Assembly: GCA_035315885.1 (NCBI GenBank)
Contig: DATFXM010000131.1
Coordinates: 1 to 40,475, forward strand
Source of the DNA: DATFXM01 sp035315885
GTDB taxonomy: Bacteria; Acidobacteriota; Blastocatellia; UBA7656
Direction of reading: 5' to 3'
DNA length: 40,475 bases
Below, piece after piece: positions 23,630 to 33,630 of the stretch. The notes under the pieces are model-generated. The model was given only the letters and a program-made list of their open reading frames with translations, was not told the origin of the DNA and ran no database searches. The stretch's first letter is position 1. Each line of letters starts with the position of its first letter. A program made the position numbers and the translations under genes.

Positions 23630-24688
23630 TCAGTGCTTCTTGTACTTGTCGATAAGCTGCTGCATCCCATCAGTAGAGCCGCCATGTCGGTAGGTCCAGA
23701 ACTTCTGCAGATCAGTCATCGCCTGCTCGCGCAACTGGTTGTACTGGGTCTGGCCCTCCGACAACGCAACCACTCGCGCGTAGTTGTCGATCAATGAATC
23801 CATAACCGCCTGAGCCTTCTTGAGCACTTCGTCCTTCAGAGGACCTGACGCCAAACTGTTATGCTCTTCGGCAAGCTTCTGATACTCGTCGTAGACTAAT
23901 GACGCGAGCAACCAAAAATTGTAAGGGTCGCTTGAATTCAACGACACCGCTTTTTGAATCCTGGTTCGCGCCTCGTCGCGGTTTCCGCTTATCAAGGCAA
24001 GCGTACCCGTAGAGGTGTACAGTTGCGGGAGCCAGCGCGTCTGGTACTCCTTCCAGCGGGCGTCGTCCATGTTGTCGGGCTTTTTTCCTGCCTCGATCAG
24101 CTCGATCGCCTTCTGACCCGCCTGCAGGCTTTGCTGCGCACCCTTTGAGTTCCCGCTCTTGGCCTGTTGAACACCCAGAATCGTTATCTGGGTCAGTGTA
24201 GCCAGATCGTTTGGATTCCGGGCAAGGAACGAGTTCGCCAACCGCACCGCGTCTTCGGTTCGGGGAGGTTCGGAGTGTATGTATGCGTCGATCAGCATAG
24301 GCGTTATGACATCGGCCTCTCCGGGTTCTTTGAAAATGTTGAGCAGGTTCTCTAGTAGCGTGACTTTCTGTCCGGCGTTCTGAATGTTGTTGATCTCGCC
24401 GGCTACGTGAAGCGCGACTTGGGATCTGAGAGTGCTCTTGGGATACTTTTTGACAAAGTCTGCGGCGGCCTGCAGCTTGGCGTTCGGATCGGGTGCCGAC
24501 TGGACCTTCATTGCGGCCTTGGACTCCGCCTCGCCGACCTGTTGCTGTTTTGGTGCGCCCTTGTCCTGATCGGAATGGGCCCGGCGAATAGCCTCAACGT
24601 GACCGGCAGAAGCATAGCCGACGAAGATCAATAATGCCGCGAGCGATGACAACGCGGTTCTGCTCGCCCATAACAGGCCTCGAGTCAT
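23630..24688 (-). CDS. exported TPR-like repeat protein
   Basis: 352 residues starting at ATG 24688 behind an AAGAGG SD with a 5-nt spacer. A signal peptide (MTRGLLWASRTALSSLAALL, then IFVGYASA) predicts export. A charged Gln/Lys-rich linker follows, and then helical pairs: KLQAAADFVKKYPKSTLRSQVALHVAGE, AVRLANSFLARNPNDLATLTQITILG and TGTLALISGNRDEARTRIQKAVSLNSSDPYNFWLLASLVY, the last a clear TPR. It probably acts as a periplasmic scaffold. It is divergent from another exported TPR protein starting at 24949. The direct role is unknown. Confidence 0.8.
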   Translation of the reverse strand: MTRGLLWASRTALSSLAALLIFVGYASAGHVEAIRRAHSDQDKGAPKQQQVGEAESKAAMKVQSAPDPNAKLQAAADFVKKYPKSTLRSQVALHVAGEINNIQNAGQKVTLLENLLNIFKEPGEADVITPMLIDAYIHSEPPRTEDAVRLANSFLARNPNDLATLTQITILGVQQAKSGNSKGAQQSLQAGQKAIELIEAGKKPDNMDDARWKEYQTRWLPQLYTSTGTLALISGNRDEARTRIQKAVSLNSSDPYNFWLLASLVYDEYQKLAEEHNSLASGPLKDEVLKKAQAVMDSLIDNYARVVALSEGQTQYNQLREQAMTDLQKFWTYRHGGSTDGMQQLIDKYKKH

Positions 24689-24866
24689 TGGCACCTCTTA
24701 AAGGAGTATCACAAACGGGATACAAATGAGTTCTCACGACGCGAGTTGTAATTGTGCTTGAGAGGACGAATCTTAGCAAGGTGGCGGTGGTCCCGGTTAA
24801 GGTACGCATCTGGCGGGCAACCCTAATGGCTCCGTGGCTATTCTCAGAAGCTGGCGGACAAATATC

Positions 24867-24896
24867 TTGTAATGGGCTGATACACGCGTCTAAAAT
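24867..24896 (+). promoter_or_regulatory. promoter of the TPR gene at 24949
   Basis: TTGTAA (24867-24872), 18-bp spacer, TAAAAT (24891-24896), 52 bp before the start codon. Confidence 0.5.
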
Positions 24897-24948
24897 CTGG
24901 GGCAGCAGTCCCAGGCCACAGACCTGTTCTTGTCTTGAGGGGGTAAAC

Positions 24949-26028
24949 ATGAATTTCAGGGCGTACAAAGTGATTCCTCTTCTCGCTTTGATCCTGATGC
25001 TCGGGAAAGCGGCGTCGGCGCAGGAGTGGGACCGGGCGGTTTCGCTCTACAATCAGAAACAGTACCGGCCGGCGATTCGCGAGTTTCACGCTGTTCTAAA
25101 GGCCAATCCCGATGCGTGGCAGTCGTGGTTTTACATTGGTGCGAGCCATTTCCAACTACAAAGTTATCAAGACTGTATCGATGCATTCGGCAACTACATC
25201 AAATCCTCGGCGAAGGACGAGAAGGGCCAGGGCTCCGGTCATTACTACATCGGCATGTCGTATTACCAGATGAAGCAATACGACAAGGCGATCGTGCCCC
25301 TCAAGACCTACCTGTCGATTTACGAGAAGATACATGAGAAGGTCGACCCCGTTAGCAGGGCGGCGCTGGGACGAGCTTACATTTTCACCGAGAAGTTCGC
25401 AGAGGCTATTCCGGTTCTGACCGCGGCGGCCGCAGCGCCGGAAATGAAAACTAACTCGACAAACTTCTATTACATCGGATTCGCTCAACAAAAGCTGGGC
25501 AGACTCGACCTTGCGATTCCAGCTCTCAACCAGGCGCTTGCAGTCGATCCTAAGGATGTCGATTCGCTTTCGCTGCTGGCTGACATTTATCTCAAGCAGG
25601 TGAAGCAAAACCCAGCGGCTCTGAAGCAGGCGATAACCACGGGCGAAAAGTTGTTACAGGTAAAGAACGACGAACACAGTTGGGCGCTGTTAGGTCAGGC
25701 CTATCTCATGGACCAGCAGTGGGCGAAGGCAGCGCCGCTGTTGGAGAAGTATGCGCGCGCTCATATGGATTCAAGCGGGGCCTGGTACAACTTCGGGCTG
25801 GCGCTGTCGCGGTCGTCGCAATGGAAGCCCGCCGCAGATGCGCTCGAACAGGCGGTGAAGCTGGCGCCCACGAACCTGGCAACGCTGCTTGAACTGGGTT
25901 ATGTGTACGAAAGCGACAAGCAATACGACAAGGCTCTGTCCGCTTACGAGCGCGCGTTTGACGCATCCGGAAAGAAGGATCAGACCGCCAAGGCGGGAAT
26001 CGATCGGGTTAAACAGAGCAAGTCGTGA
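24949..26028 (+). CDS. exported tetratricopeptide repeat protein
   Basis: 359 residues from ATG 24949, which has the SD GAGGGGG six bases upstream; a longer frame from 24754 has no SD and no signal. The signal peptide is MNFRAYKVIPLLALILMLGK and ends at AASAQ. The rest is nearly all TPR: EWDRAVSLYNQKQYRPAIREF, SWFYIGASHFQLQSYQDCIDAF, HYYIGMSYYQMKQYDKAIVPL, FYYIGFAQQKLGRLDLAIPAL, ALLGQAYLMDQQWAKAAPLL, AWYNFGLALSRSSQWKPAADAL and LLELGYVYESDKQYDKALSAY, about eight to nine repeats. It is a periplasmic scaffold of unknown partner. An interspersed repeat lies just after it. Confidence 0.88.
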   Translation: MNFRAYKVIPLLALILMLGKAASAQEWDRAVSLYNQKQYRPAIREFHAVLKANPDAWQSWFYIGASHFQLQSYQDCIDAFGNYIKSSAKDEKGQGSGHYYIGMSYYQMKQYDKAIVPLKTYLSIYEKIHEKVDPVSRAALGRAYIFTEKFAEAIPVLTAAAAAPEMKTNSTNFYYIGFAQQKLGRLDLAIPALNQALAVDPKDVDSLSLLADIYLKQVKQNPAALKQAITTGEKLLQVKNDEHSWALLGQAYLMDQQWAKAAPLLEKYARAHMDSSGAWYNFGLALSRSSQWKPAADALEQAVKLAPTNLATLLELGYVYESDKQYDKALSAYERAFDASGKKDQTAKAGIDRVKQSKS

Positions 26029-26061
26029 AACGAGGAAGACGCGACGACGCTGTTACTCGTT

Positions 26062-26102
26062 GCCGCCTTTGCGAATCTTTGCGGCCTTTGCGTGAAACCC
26101 GA
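26062..26102 (+). repeat. CTTTGCG-type interspersed element, copy C
   Basis: The best-preserved copy: GCCTTTGCGAATCTTTGCGG, then CCTTTGCGTGAAACCCGA. It lies between the TPR gene and the convergent epimerase-like gene. Confidence 0.7.
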
Positions 26103-26128
26103 ATGGAGAGTGTGATCGACTGACACAA

Positions 26129-27211
26129 TTACTGCCCAAGAACTTCTCCTTCGCCGTTCACTCCGCTTACGCTTACCAGTCCCTCATAAGCGATTGCCAT
26201 CAACTCTGCCTCGATACTTTGGCCCGCGCCCACAACCAGGGCCTCATTTCGCTCTACTGCTCCGGCAAGCGTCGGGAGTGACGCGCAAGGCTCGAGCGCT
26301 ATGTTATAAGTCGCGCCCCACCACGGATAGTTCCTCCCCCCGCGATACACCTGCCAGTACCAGAGATACTTGAAGATCGCTGCAGGATAGCGCATCGCAA
26401 ACCCGACTCGTCTTTGAGTGTTGGTAACCGCGAACCATCCCTCCTTCAGATCTCGCAAAAACACCATGTCCGAGGCGGCAACCTCCGGGCCTGGTATCAA
26501 TGAGAGGTCTACTACCGAACCGTCCCGTCCGTCGGCCAGCGGCCACGCGCGAGACTGTTGGTCCGAAAGTCTCGACGCAGGCGGTGTGTACTCCGGAAGA
26601 GTGACAATCCTGGATTCGGGAACATCCACCCGACAGCTCTCATCCAGAAATGGCCAGCCAAGAGCCGGATGATGACCCCACGTAAACGCGACCTCCTGCC
26701 CTGACTCGTTTGTAACTCGCTCCTGAATTCTCAGAACAGGATGTTTGCCGCTCAGACTCAGAGTCTTCACCAGTCGAAAGGGCGTCCTTACGGTTCTTAC
26801 TTCAAACCTGACTTCAATGTTGTCGGGCTCGTCTCTAGTAATCGCGTATTGCCACGGCAACAGCAAAACCTCTCCGTGCTGCCCGATCTCCGCCTCCTGA
26901 TGGACGCTGATCGCTCCACAATTCGGAAACAGCTCCTGCCATCCGCCCTCATAGTAGTCGGCGTGAGCCCCGTCCCGCCGGGCAGTAGTCGGCAGATAGT
27001 GAGCGCGATCGCGCAATCCCAGCCAACTGCGCCACATGAAATCGACGTCAAGAGGTTTATAAAGAAACTCGTAAATGTCGGTTCCCTTGTCCGCAAGCAC
27101 GGTCACGCGTAAGGACTCGTTTTCGAGGGTGACCGCTCGGTGGCCCTTCAGAACTGATTCCGTAATTCGACAGCCGTAGTTGCGATTGTGATGGTAAGTT
27201 TGATAATCCAT
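26129..27211 (-). CDS. aldose 1-epimerase-like / DUF4432-type protein
   Basis: 360 residues from ATG 27211. The beta-sandwich pattern of galactose mutarotases is visible: AVTLENESLRVTVLADKGTDIYEFLYKP near the N terminus, GGWQELFPNCG, the His region AFTWGHHPALGWPFLD, and a C-terminal glutamate in NIALEPCASLPTLAGAV that fits the catalytic base. These proteins interconvert sugar anomers or bind hexoses or their phosphates. The frame is open upstream to 27448, but those codons overlap the divergent sigma-factor gene and are not conserved. No signal peptide. The sugar substrate is not known, and there are no neighbouring sugar genes. Confidence 0.75.
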   Translation of the reverse strand: MDYQTYHHNRNYGCRITESVLKGHRAVTLENESLRVTVLADKGTDIYEFLYKPLDVDFMWRSWLGLRDRAHYLPTTARRDGAHADYYEGGWQELFPNCGAISVHQEAEIGQHGEVLLLPWQYAITRDEPDNIEVRFEVRTVRTPFRLVKTLSLSGKHPVLRIQERVTNESGQEVAFTWGHHPALGWPFLDESCRVDVPESRIVTLPEYTPPASRLSDQQSRAWPLADGRDGSVVDLSLIPGPEVAASDMVFLRDLKEGWFAVTNTQRRVGFAMRYPAAIFKYLWYWQVYRGGRNYPWWGATYNIALEPCASLPTLAGAVERNEALVVGAGQSIEAELMAIAYEGLVSVSGVNGEGEVLGQ

Positions 27212-27327
27212 GAGAGCCCCGAGAAAGCGAGCACAGCTTATCACGACGGCGGCTCGCATTCGCAAACGACTATGGCCGAAGTCGACGCTGATACTCCGCC
27301 CGACTACTCGTAGCACGGAGGATCCGA

Positions 27328-28068
27328 ATGACTCGCCGTCCCGCTCTTGTCGGGTCTCGTCCGCATCTCCCGTTTTTGGGAATGTCGCGGGACCAGAACA
27401 AAATTCGGAGTCCGAAACAACAAGTGTCGGAATCAATGCCAAGCTCATCTCGTAAGAAGGACTGGATTCTCACGCAGGAGGCATTTCGCGGCCTGCTCGA
27501 GTGGCTTGATCAGGGCTCCGATACCGGCGGTCGCAACTATTTGGAGATGCGAAGGCGGCTCGTCGGATATTTCGATCGGAAGAATTGCGCGACTCCGGAC
27601 GAACTGGCGGACGAGACGCTAAACCGAGTCGCCCGCCGACTCGAAGAAGAAGGCGCGATAACCGGCGCCGCCGCCGCGCAATACTGCTACATAGTCGCGC
27701 GTTTTGTATTTCACGAACATCTGCGCTCAGCACAACGCCATTACTCGACTTTTTCCAGCAACACGGGCGCAGAGGGTGCAGGCGACTCCGAAATACCAGT
27801 CCCGCACCCGGCGGCAAGCCCTGCACTGGATGAAGAGGAAGAAAGAGAACGCCGGATGGGGTGTCTCGAAAAGTGCTTGAGTAAACTCGAAGAGGATAGC
27901 CGCGAGCTGATTTCCGAATACTACCAGGGCGAGCAGCGAGAGAAGATAGAGCATCGGCGTCAATTGGCCTCCAGACTCGGCCTCACAGTGAACGCCTTGA
28001 GCATCAGGGCCTGCCGAATACGCGCAAGATTGGAGACTTGTGTTACTAAATGTTGTTCGGAAGACTGA
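27328..28068 (+). CDS. ECF-like sigma-70 family factor
   Basis: 246 residues with the two ECF sigma domains. Region 2 spans about residues 70-135 (MRRRLVGYFDRKNCATPDELADETLNRVARRL, then YCYIVARFVFHEHLR), and region 4 about 178-240 (CLEKCLSKLEEDSRELISEYYQ, then LASRLGLTVNALSIRACRIRARLETCV), a helix-turn-helix that contacts the -35. The ATG at 27328 has a strong SD (GGAGG 27317-27321, 6-nt spacer), so I use it, although sequence that looks conserved begins at the ATG at 27436. The gene sits 38 bp before the anti-sigma gene, and the pair likely controls itself and perhaps the secreted protein after it. Confidence 0.8.
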   Translation: MTRRPALVGSRPHLPFLGMSRDQNKIRSPKQQVSESMPSSSRKKDWILTQEAFRGLLEWLDQGSDTGGRNYLEMRRRLVGYFDRKNCATPDELADETLNRVARRLEEEGAITGAAAAQYCYIVARFVFHEHLRSAQRHYSTFSSNTGAEGAGDSEIPVPHPAASPALDEEEERERRMGCLEKCLSKLEEDSRELISEYYQGEQREKIEHRRQLASRLGLTVNALSIRACRIRARLETCVTKCCSED

Positions 28069-28106
28069 AATACTTTTAAGATAGAGCCTTATCAAAATGA
28101 GGGGAA

Positions 28107-29126
28107 ATGCCGGTACAAGAGAACAAGCTGCCTGATGATGGGCTCATCAGAAGGTATATCCTGGGTGCACTGTCGCAGGAAGAGGCCGAGCACCTCGACG
28201 AGCTCTCTATCACCGATGAAGAGTTTTCGATGCGGCTTCAGGCTGTCGAAAACGACCTGGTCGATGCTTACGTAAATGGCGAACTGGCCGGCGACACGTT
28301 GCAGAGCTTCAACTCCCATTACCTGTCTTCACCATTGCGACGAGAAAAAGTAGAGATCGCGAAGGCGTTCCAGAATATCGAAAGACGACCTCGCGGCCCG
28401 GTCACCGCCCAACAACCTGCGCGAGGCCCGGCGCCCGTAGGCCAAGTGGTTCCCATCGATCGGCCTTTGAAAGGCAGGTCCCCGTTAGTAAACTTTTCTG
28501 TTTCGCAATGGGTGCTTGCCGCGGTGATCGCGTTGCTGATCGGCCTCGTAGCCTGGGTTCTGGTTGAAGACCTGCGGCTGCGTGATCGAGTTCGTAGATC
28601 CGTCGACGAGCGCGCCGAAGCGGAACGTCGCGAGTCGGAGCTTCAACAGCTCGCCGAGAATCGAGAGGCGGCCTCGATAGAGAAGGACCGCGAGATCCAG
28701 AGTCTGCGCAATCAAATCGCCAAAGCTGATCAGGCCTCAGCCGAAGGGCATGCAGTTCAAGAGCGCCAGTCGCTACCGCTCGACATCAATGTCGTGGCCG
28801 TTTCGCTGACTCCCCAGACGCGTGGGGTGAGCCAGCTAACAGCGGTTTCGATCCCATCAGACGCGGACTACGTAACGCTTCAGTTGCTGCTCGAGCGGAG
28901 CGACATCAAATCGTACGTCGCCGAACTGAAGTCCCTTCCGGACAACAAAGTTGTTTGGAAGAGCGCGAGGCTGCATCCGCGAGGCGGCGAAACGAAGACG
29001 GTGAATGCGAGCATTCGTTCTACACTATTGAAGCCCGAGAGGTACGTACTGGAGCTCAAGCCATTCACCATCCAAAAACCCACCGAGCCGGTTGCGAGCT
29101 ACTTCTTCGTAGTGGAGAAACGCTAG
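28107..29126 (+). CDS. membrane anti-sigma-factor-like protein
   Basis: 339 residues. The N-terminal domain (1-90) holds DGLIRRYILGALSQEEAEHLDELSITDEEF and ENDLVDAYVNGELAG, a helical sigma-binding region without the HxxxCxxC zinc motif. A single transmembrane helix spans about 134-154 (WVLAAVIALLIGLVAWVLV), then a coiled coil (155-210) and a C-terminal beta-rich domain (SIPSDADYVTLQLLLE to YVLELKPF) in the periplasm, probably the signal sensor. It directly follows the sigma-factor gene, which fits the usual sigma/anti-sigma order. An SD-like GAGGGG precedes the ATG closely. Function as an anti-sigma factor is inferred from context and layout. Confidence 0.78.
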   Translation: MPVQENKLPDDGLIRRYILGALSQEEAEHLDELSITDEEFSMRLQAVENDLVDAYVNGELAGDTLQSFNSHYLSSPLRREKVEIAKAFQNIERRPRGPVTAQQPARGPAPVGQVVPIDRPLKGRSPLVNFSVSQWVLAAVIALLIGLVAWVLVEDLRLRDRVRRSVDERAEAERRESELQQLAENREAASIEKDREIQSLRNQIAKADQASAEGHAVQERQSLPLDINVVAVSLTPQTRGVSQLTAVSIPSDADYVTLQLLLERSDIKSYVAELKSLPDNKVVWKSARLHPRGGETKTVNASIRSTLLKPERYVLELKPFTIQKPTEPVASYFFVVEKR

Positions 29127-29326
29127 CGCACCCTCTCATCTCCTCATCCCCCCATCCCCTCACTGATCAGCAAAGAAATACTTTCCAGAAAAACTCTAAT
29201 CACGGTGTGGGGTCGCGACCGTTCGTCATCAATTAACCCCGGCGCGCGGCTACATCAATCGCTCAAAAGCTGATAGTGGCAGCCGATTCCGCCCCATTCG
29301 GCGACGATCTTGTTAAGGAGGATACG

Positions 29327-30640
<1,314 letters not shown>

Positions 30641-30684
30641 AGGCGGCAGCAAGACCGCGTAGCCATAGCAAGTTGGTTGCACTA

Positions 30685-30747
30685 AAAGACGCCGGAGCTC
30701 GGTCATCAACCCGAGGAGGTTTGATGGCTTCGGGTCCTGGCGTCTTT
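30685..30747 (+). terminator. nested hairpins between the secreted-protein gene and queC
   Basis: Outer stem AAAGACGCC/GGCGTCTTT (30685-30693 with 30739-30747); inside it are competing stems CTCGG/CCGAG, CCCGA/TCGGG and CATCAA/TTGATG. The last hairpin holds a perfect SD (GAGGAGG) in its loop and the ATG of a small frame (30724-30843) in its stem. It may be a terminator, or a leader control element for queC. Confidence 0.55.
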
Positions 30748-30799
30748 GCATTAAGCCTTATGCCCGCTTCACAGCCGCTGTTATCATTCTCCCTGACAC

Positions 30800-31495
30800 A
30801 TGAACAATCGCAAAGCAGTAGTCTTGTTGAGCGGAGGTCTTGATTCTGCTACGGCACTCGCGGTAGCTCGATCTCAAAACTTTCGACTGTTCGCTGTGTC
30901 GTTCCGCTACGGCCAGCGGCACTCGATCGAGCTCGAAAGCGCAAAACGAGTTGCCGACTCGCTTGATGTCGAAAAGCACCTGGTTCTCGACATCGACCTC
31001 AGGGCAATCGGCGGTTCCGCGCTGACTGACAACATCGACGTGCCTGAAATGCGTTCTGCCTCAGATATCGGCATCGGCATCCCGGTCACTTATGTACCCG
31101 CGAGAAACACAATCTTCCTTTCCTTGGCGCTGGCCTGGGCCGAGGTGCTGGATTCGTCGGACATTTTCATAGGAGTCAATGCGCTCGACTACTCTGGTTA
31201 TCCAGACTGCCGTCCCGAATACATCGAGGCCTTCGAACGCCTCGCTAATCTGGCCACCAAGGCGGGAGTCGAAGGTCGCTCGAGGCTCAAAATACATGCG
31301 CCGCTGATCGGAATGACCAAGGCTGAGATTATCAGGACCGGCACCGTGCTAGCAGTCGATTACTCTTTGACCCACAGTTGCTACAACCCAACCAGAGAGG
31401 GTTTAGCCTGCGGCAAGTGCGACAGTTGCCAACTCCGCAGAGCAGGTTTCGCCGAAGCAGGTATACAAGACCCGATCAGCTACGCCGCACTCTGA
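30800..31495 (+). CDS. queC: 7-cyano-7-deazaguanine (preQ0) synthase QueC
   Basis: QueC turns 7-carboxy-7-deazaguanine into preQ0 with ATP and ammonia, a step toward queuosine in tRNA or 7-deazaguanine in DNA. The 231-residue protein has the PP-loop motif LLSGGLDS (9-16) and the C-terminal zinc site C194, C204, C207, C210 (CYNPTREGLACGKCDSC), and VTYVPARNTIFLSLALAWAE in the middle. No SD precedes the ATG, but it is preceded by a structured element whose small frame (30724-30843, good SD) overlaps the queC start, so translational coupling is possible. No queD, queE or queF is in the window; the TMTC-like gene follows 94 bp later. Confidence 0.93.
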   Translation: MNNRKAVVLLSGGLDSATALAVARSQNFRLFAVSFRYGQRHSIELESAKRVADSLDVEKHLVLDIDLRAIGGSALTDNIDVPEMRSASDIGIGIPVTYVPARNTIFLSLALAWAEVLDSSDIFIGVNALDYSGYPDCRPEYIEAFERLANLATKAGVEGRSRLKIHAPLIGMTKAEIIRTGTVLAVDYSLTHSCYNPTREGLACGKCDSCQLRRAGFAEAGIQDPISYAAL

Positions 31496-31554
31496 GTCTC
31501 TCGCTTTTAGCCGTCGCCTGGAGAATGTTCCCCATTACAGGCCTGAAAAAACTA

Positions 31555-31583
31555 TTGCAACGCAAATTGTGCGCCGATAGACT
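31555..31583 (+). promoter_or_regulatory. promoter of the TMTC-like gene
   Basis: TTGCAA (31555-31560), 17-bp spacer and TAGACT (31578-31583). The GTG start at 31590 would be at or next to the first transcribed base, so the mRNA may be leaderless. Confidence 0.4.
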
Positions 31584-31589
31584 GGCCCG

Positions 31590-33620
31590 GTGATTCAAGC
31601 AGACTCGCCTACAGCGAGTGACACGCGCGGCAAACCTGATCTCCGGCCATTCGCCAGCGCGCTGTTGCTGGCCGTAGCCGGAATCGCCGCTTATGCCAAC
31701 AGCTTTCAGGGCGCTTTTGTTTTTGACGACCGAGAGATCCTGACCAATTCGTACATCCGCCAACTGTGGCCGCCGTGGGTATCCGCACTGTCGCCCACTT
31801 ACCGCACGCGGCCGCTGATCGGGCTCTCGCTGGCACTGAACTACGCCATCAGTGGGACCGGCGTCTGGAGCTACCACCTGTTCAACCTGCTCGTTCATAT
31901 CCTCGCAGGCTTAACGCTGTTCGGGATCGTAAGACATACCTTGAACACGAGCTTGCTACGCGAACGATTTGGCCGGCATTCGTTCGCAATAGCACTGGTC
32001 GTGGCAGTGATTTGGGAGGTCCATCCTTTAAACACGCAGTCGGTAACTTATGTCATCCAGAGGTGCGAATCTCTGATGGGGTTGTTTTATCTGGTGACCA
32101 TCTATTGTTTCATCCGCTCGCTCGATTCGCCGCGGAAGCGACTGTGGCAGGGCGCGACGATCGCCGCATGCGCGGCCGGAATGCTTTCCAAGCAGGTAAT
32201 GGCAACCGCCCCTATAGTTGTGTTCCTCTATGACGTTGTCTTCGTTGCCGGATCAGTGCAACTCGCATGGCAGCAGAGGCGCCGGCTTTATGCCGGGCTT
32301 GCGGCGACGTGGATCTTGACCGCCGCGACGATTGCATTCGCGGCGCCCGATCCAACCGCCGGTTTCTCGGCGACGCTGCTAAGCCCGTGGGCGTACTTCT
32401 TGTCGCAATTCTCAGTGATCGTGCACTATTTGCGTCTCGCATTATGGCCTGACGTTTTGATCATCGACTACGATTGGCCCGCGGCGAGGACCGCCGCGAG
32501 CATCCTGCCGTTTGCGATTCCGCTTGCCGTTGCTGGGGTGGCGAGCGTTGTCGCGCTCGCCAGACGAAAACCCGCCGGTTTTCTGGGAGTATCATTCTTC
32601 CTGATACTCTCGGTCACGTCTAGTTTCATGCCGATTGCTGATCTTGCATTCGAACACCGAATGTATTTGCCGTTGACCGTCGTCATCGTCTTTCTGGTCA
32701 CCGCGGCGTACCTGCTTGGGATGCGTGCCGCGAAGCTGGTACCTGTTGATGGCAGCGCATCGGCATTTCGCATTCTGGCGTTGATCCTGGTCACGATTGC
32801 TGTCGCAGGTCTTGGGTTTCGAACCGTCCGTCGTAATGAAGACTACAGAAGCGATCTGACCATGTGGATGGAGGTCGTGAGCCAACGACCCGAAAACGGT
32901 CGAGCGCACAACAATCTGGGCATGCTCCTGGCTGAGCGAGGCTTAACCGAAGAGGCCGCGGATGAGTTCAGTCTGTCGTGCAAGTACAGTCCTACGGTCG
33001 CCGAAGCTCAAAACAATTATGGCCTGGCGCTGAGTACGCTCGGAAACTACGATCAGGGCATTGCGCACCTGGCTGAGGCGTTGCGACTGAAGCCAGACTA
33101 CGCCGACGCGCACTGTAATCTCGGTCGCGCACTCATCGGGAAGGGTTCGCTGGACGAAGCTATCGCGGAGCTCCATCGAGCTATTGAGCTAAACCCCGAT
33201 TATGCCGAAGCGTACTACTACGCGGGAGTCGCGTTCGAGAAGCAGCACAACCCTTCGCAGGCGATGGTCGAGTTCAACGCGGCGCTGCGGCTGAAACCTC
33301 AGTGGATTGGAGCATTGAGCCACGTATCATTGCTCCTCGCCACAAGCAGCGACCCGTTGGTGAGGAACGCAGGGGAAGCAATGCGTCTTGCGGAGCGTGC
33401 GGTCGATCTCTCGCGCGGGAGTCATCCAGCGCCGCTGGCAGCGCTCGGCGCGGTTTACGCGGCGGTGGGACGTTTTCCGGAGGCAGCTCAGGCAGCGCAG
33501 AAGGCTATGGACATCGCGTCAACTTCCGGCAACACCGCACTTGCGAATCAACTCGAGGCCCGCTTGCGAGCTTACAAGCAAGGTCACGATGTCGGACCAT
33601 CCGAAACTCCACAGGATTGA
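31590..33620 (+). CDS. TMTC-like O-mannosyltransferase with TPR repeats
   Basis: 676 residues. The first 400 residues hold about ten membrane segments. The first extracytoplasmic loop contains FVFDDREIL (the DD pair of GT-C mannosyltransferases), then VHPLNTQSVTYVIQRCESLMGLFYL, typical of the TMTC family, and DLAFEHRMYLPLTVV. The C-terminal part (about 425-620) carries TPR repeats (GRAHNNLGMLLAERGLTEEAAD, NNYGLALSTLGNYDQGIAHL, CNLGRALIGKGSLDEAIAEL, YYYAGVAFEKQHNPSQAMVEF). The enzyme probably transfers mannose to exported proteins. The start is GTG without an SD. The gene ends 10 bp from the convergent S9 peptidase gene. Confidence 0.82.
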   Translation: MIQADSPTASDTRGKPDLRPFASALLLAVAGIAAYANSFQGAFVFDDREILTNSYIRQLWPPWVSALSPTYRTRPLIGLSLALNYAISGTGVWSYHLFNLLVHILAGLTLFGIVRHTLNTSLLRERFGRHSFAIALVVAVIWEVHPLNTQSVTYVIQRCESLMGLFYLVTIYCFIRSLDSPRKRLWQGATIAACAAGMLSKQVMATAPIVVFLYDVVFVAGSVQLAWQQRRRLYAGLAATWILTAATIAFAAPDPTAGFSATLLSPWAYFLSQFSVIVHYLRLALWPDVLIIDYDWPAARTAASILPFAIPLAVAGVASVVALARRKPAGFLGVSFFLILSVTSSFMPIADLAFEHRMYLPLTVVIVFLVTAAYLLGMRAAKLVPVDGSASAFRILALILVTIAVAGLGFRTVRRNEDYRSDLTMWMEVVSQRPENGRAHNNLGMLLAERGLTEEAADEFSLSCKYSPTVAEAQNNYGLALSTLGNYDQGIAHLAEALRLKPDYADAHCNLGRALIGKGSLDEAIAELHRAIELNPDYAEAYYYAGVAFEKQHNPSQAMVEFNAALRLKPQWIGALSHVSLLLATSSDPLVRNAGEAMRLAERAVDLSRGSHPAPLAALGAVYAAVGRFPEAAQAAQKAMDIASTSGNTALANQLEARLRAYKQGHDVGPSETPQD

Positions 33621-33630
33621 AGCGCCTCAG

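Noticed and set aside
30685..30799. preQ1 riboswitch before queC
   Set aside because: The compact preQ1-I sequence pattern (C-rich loop with A-rich tail) is absent; the stems form a different structure.
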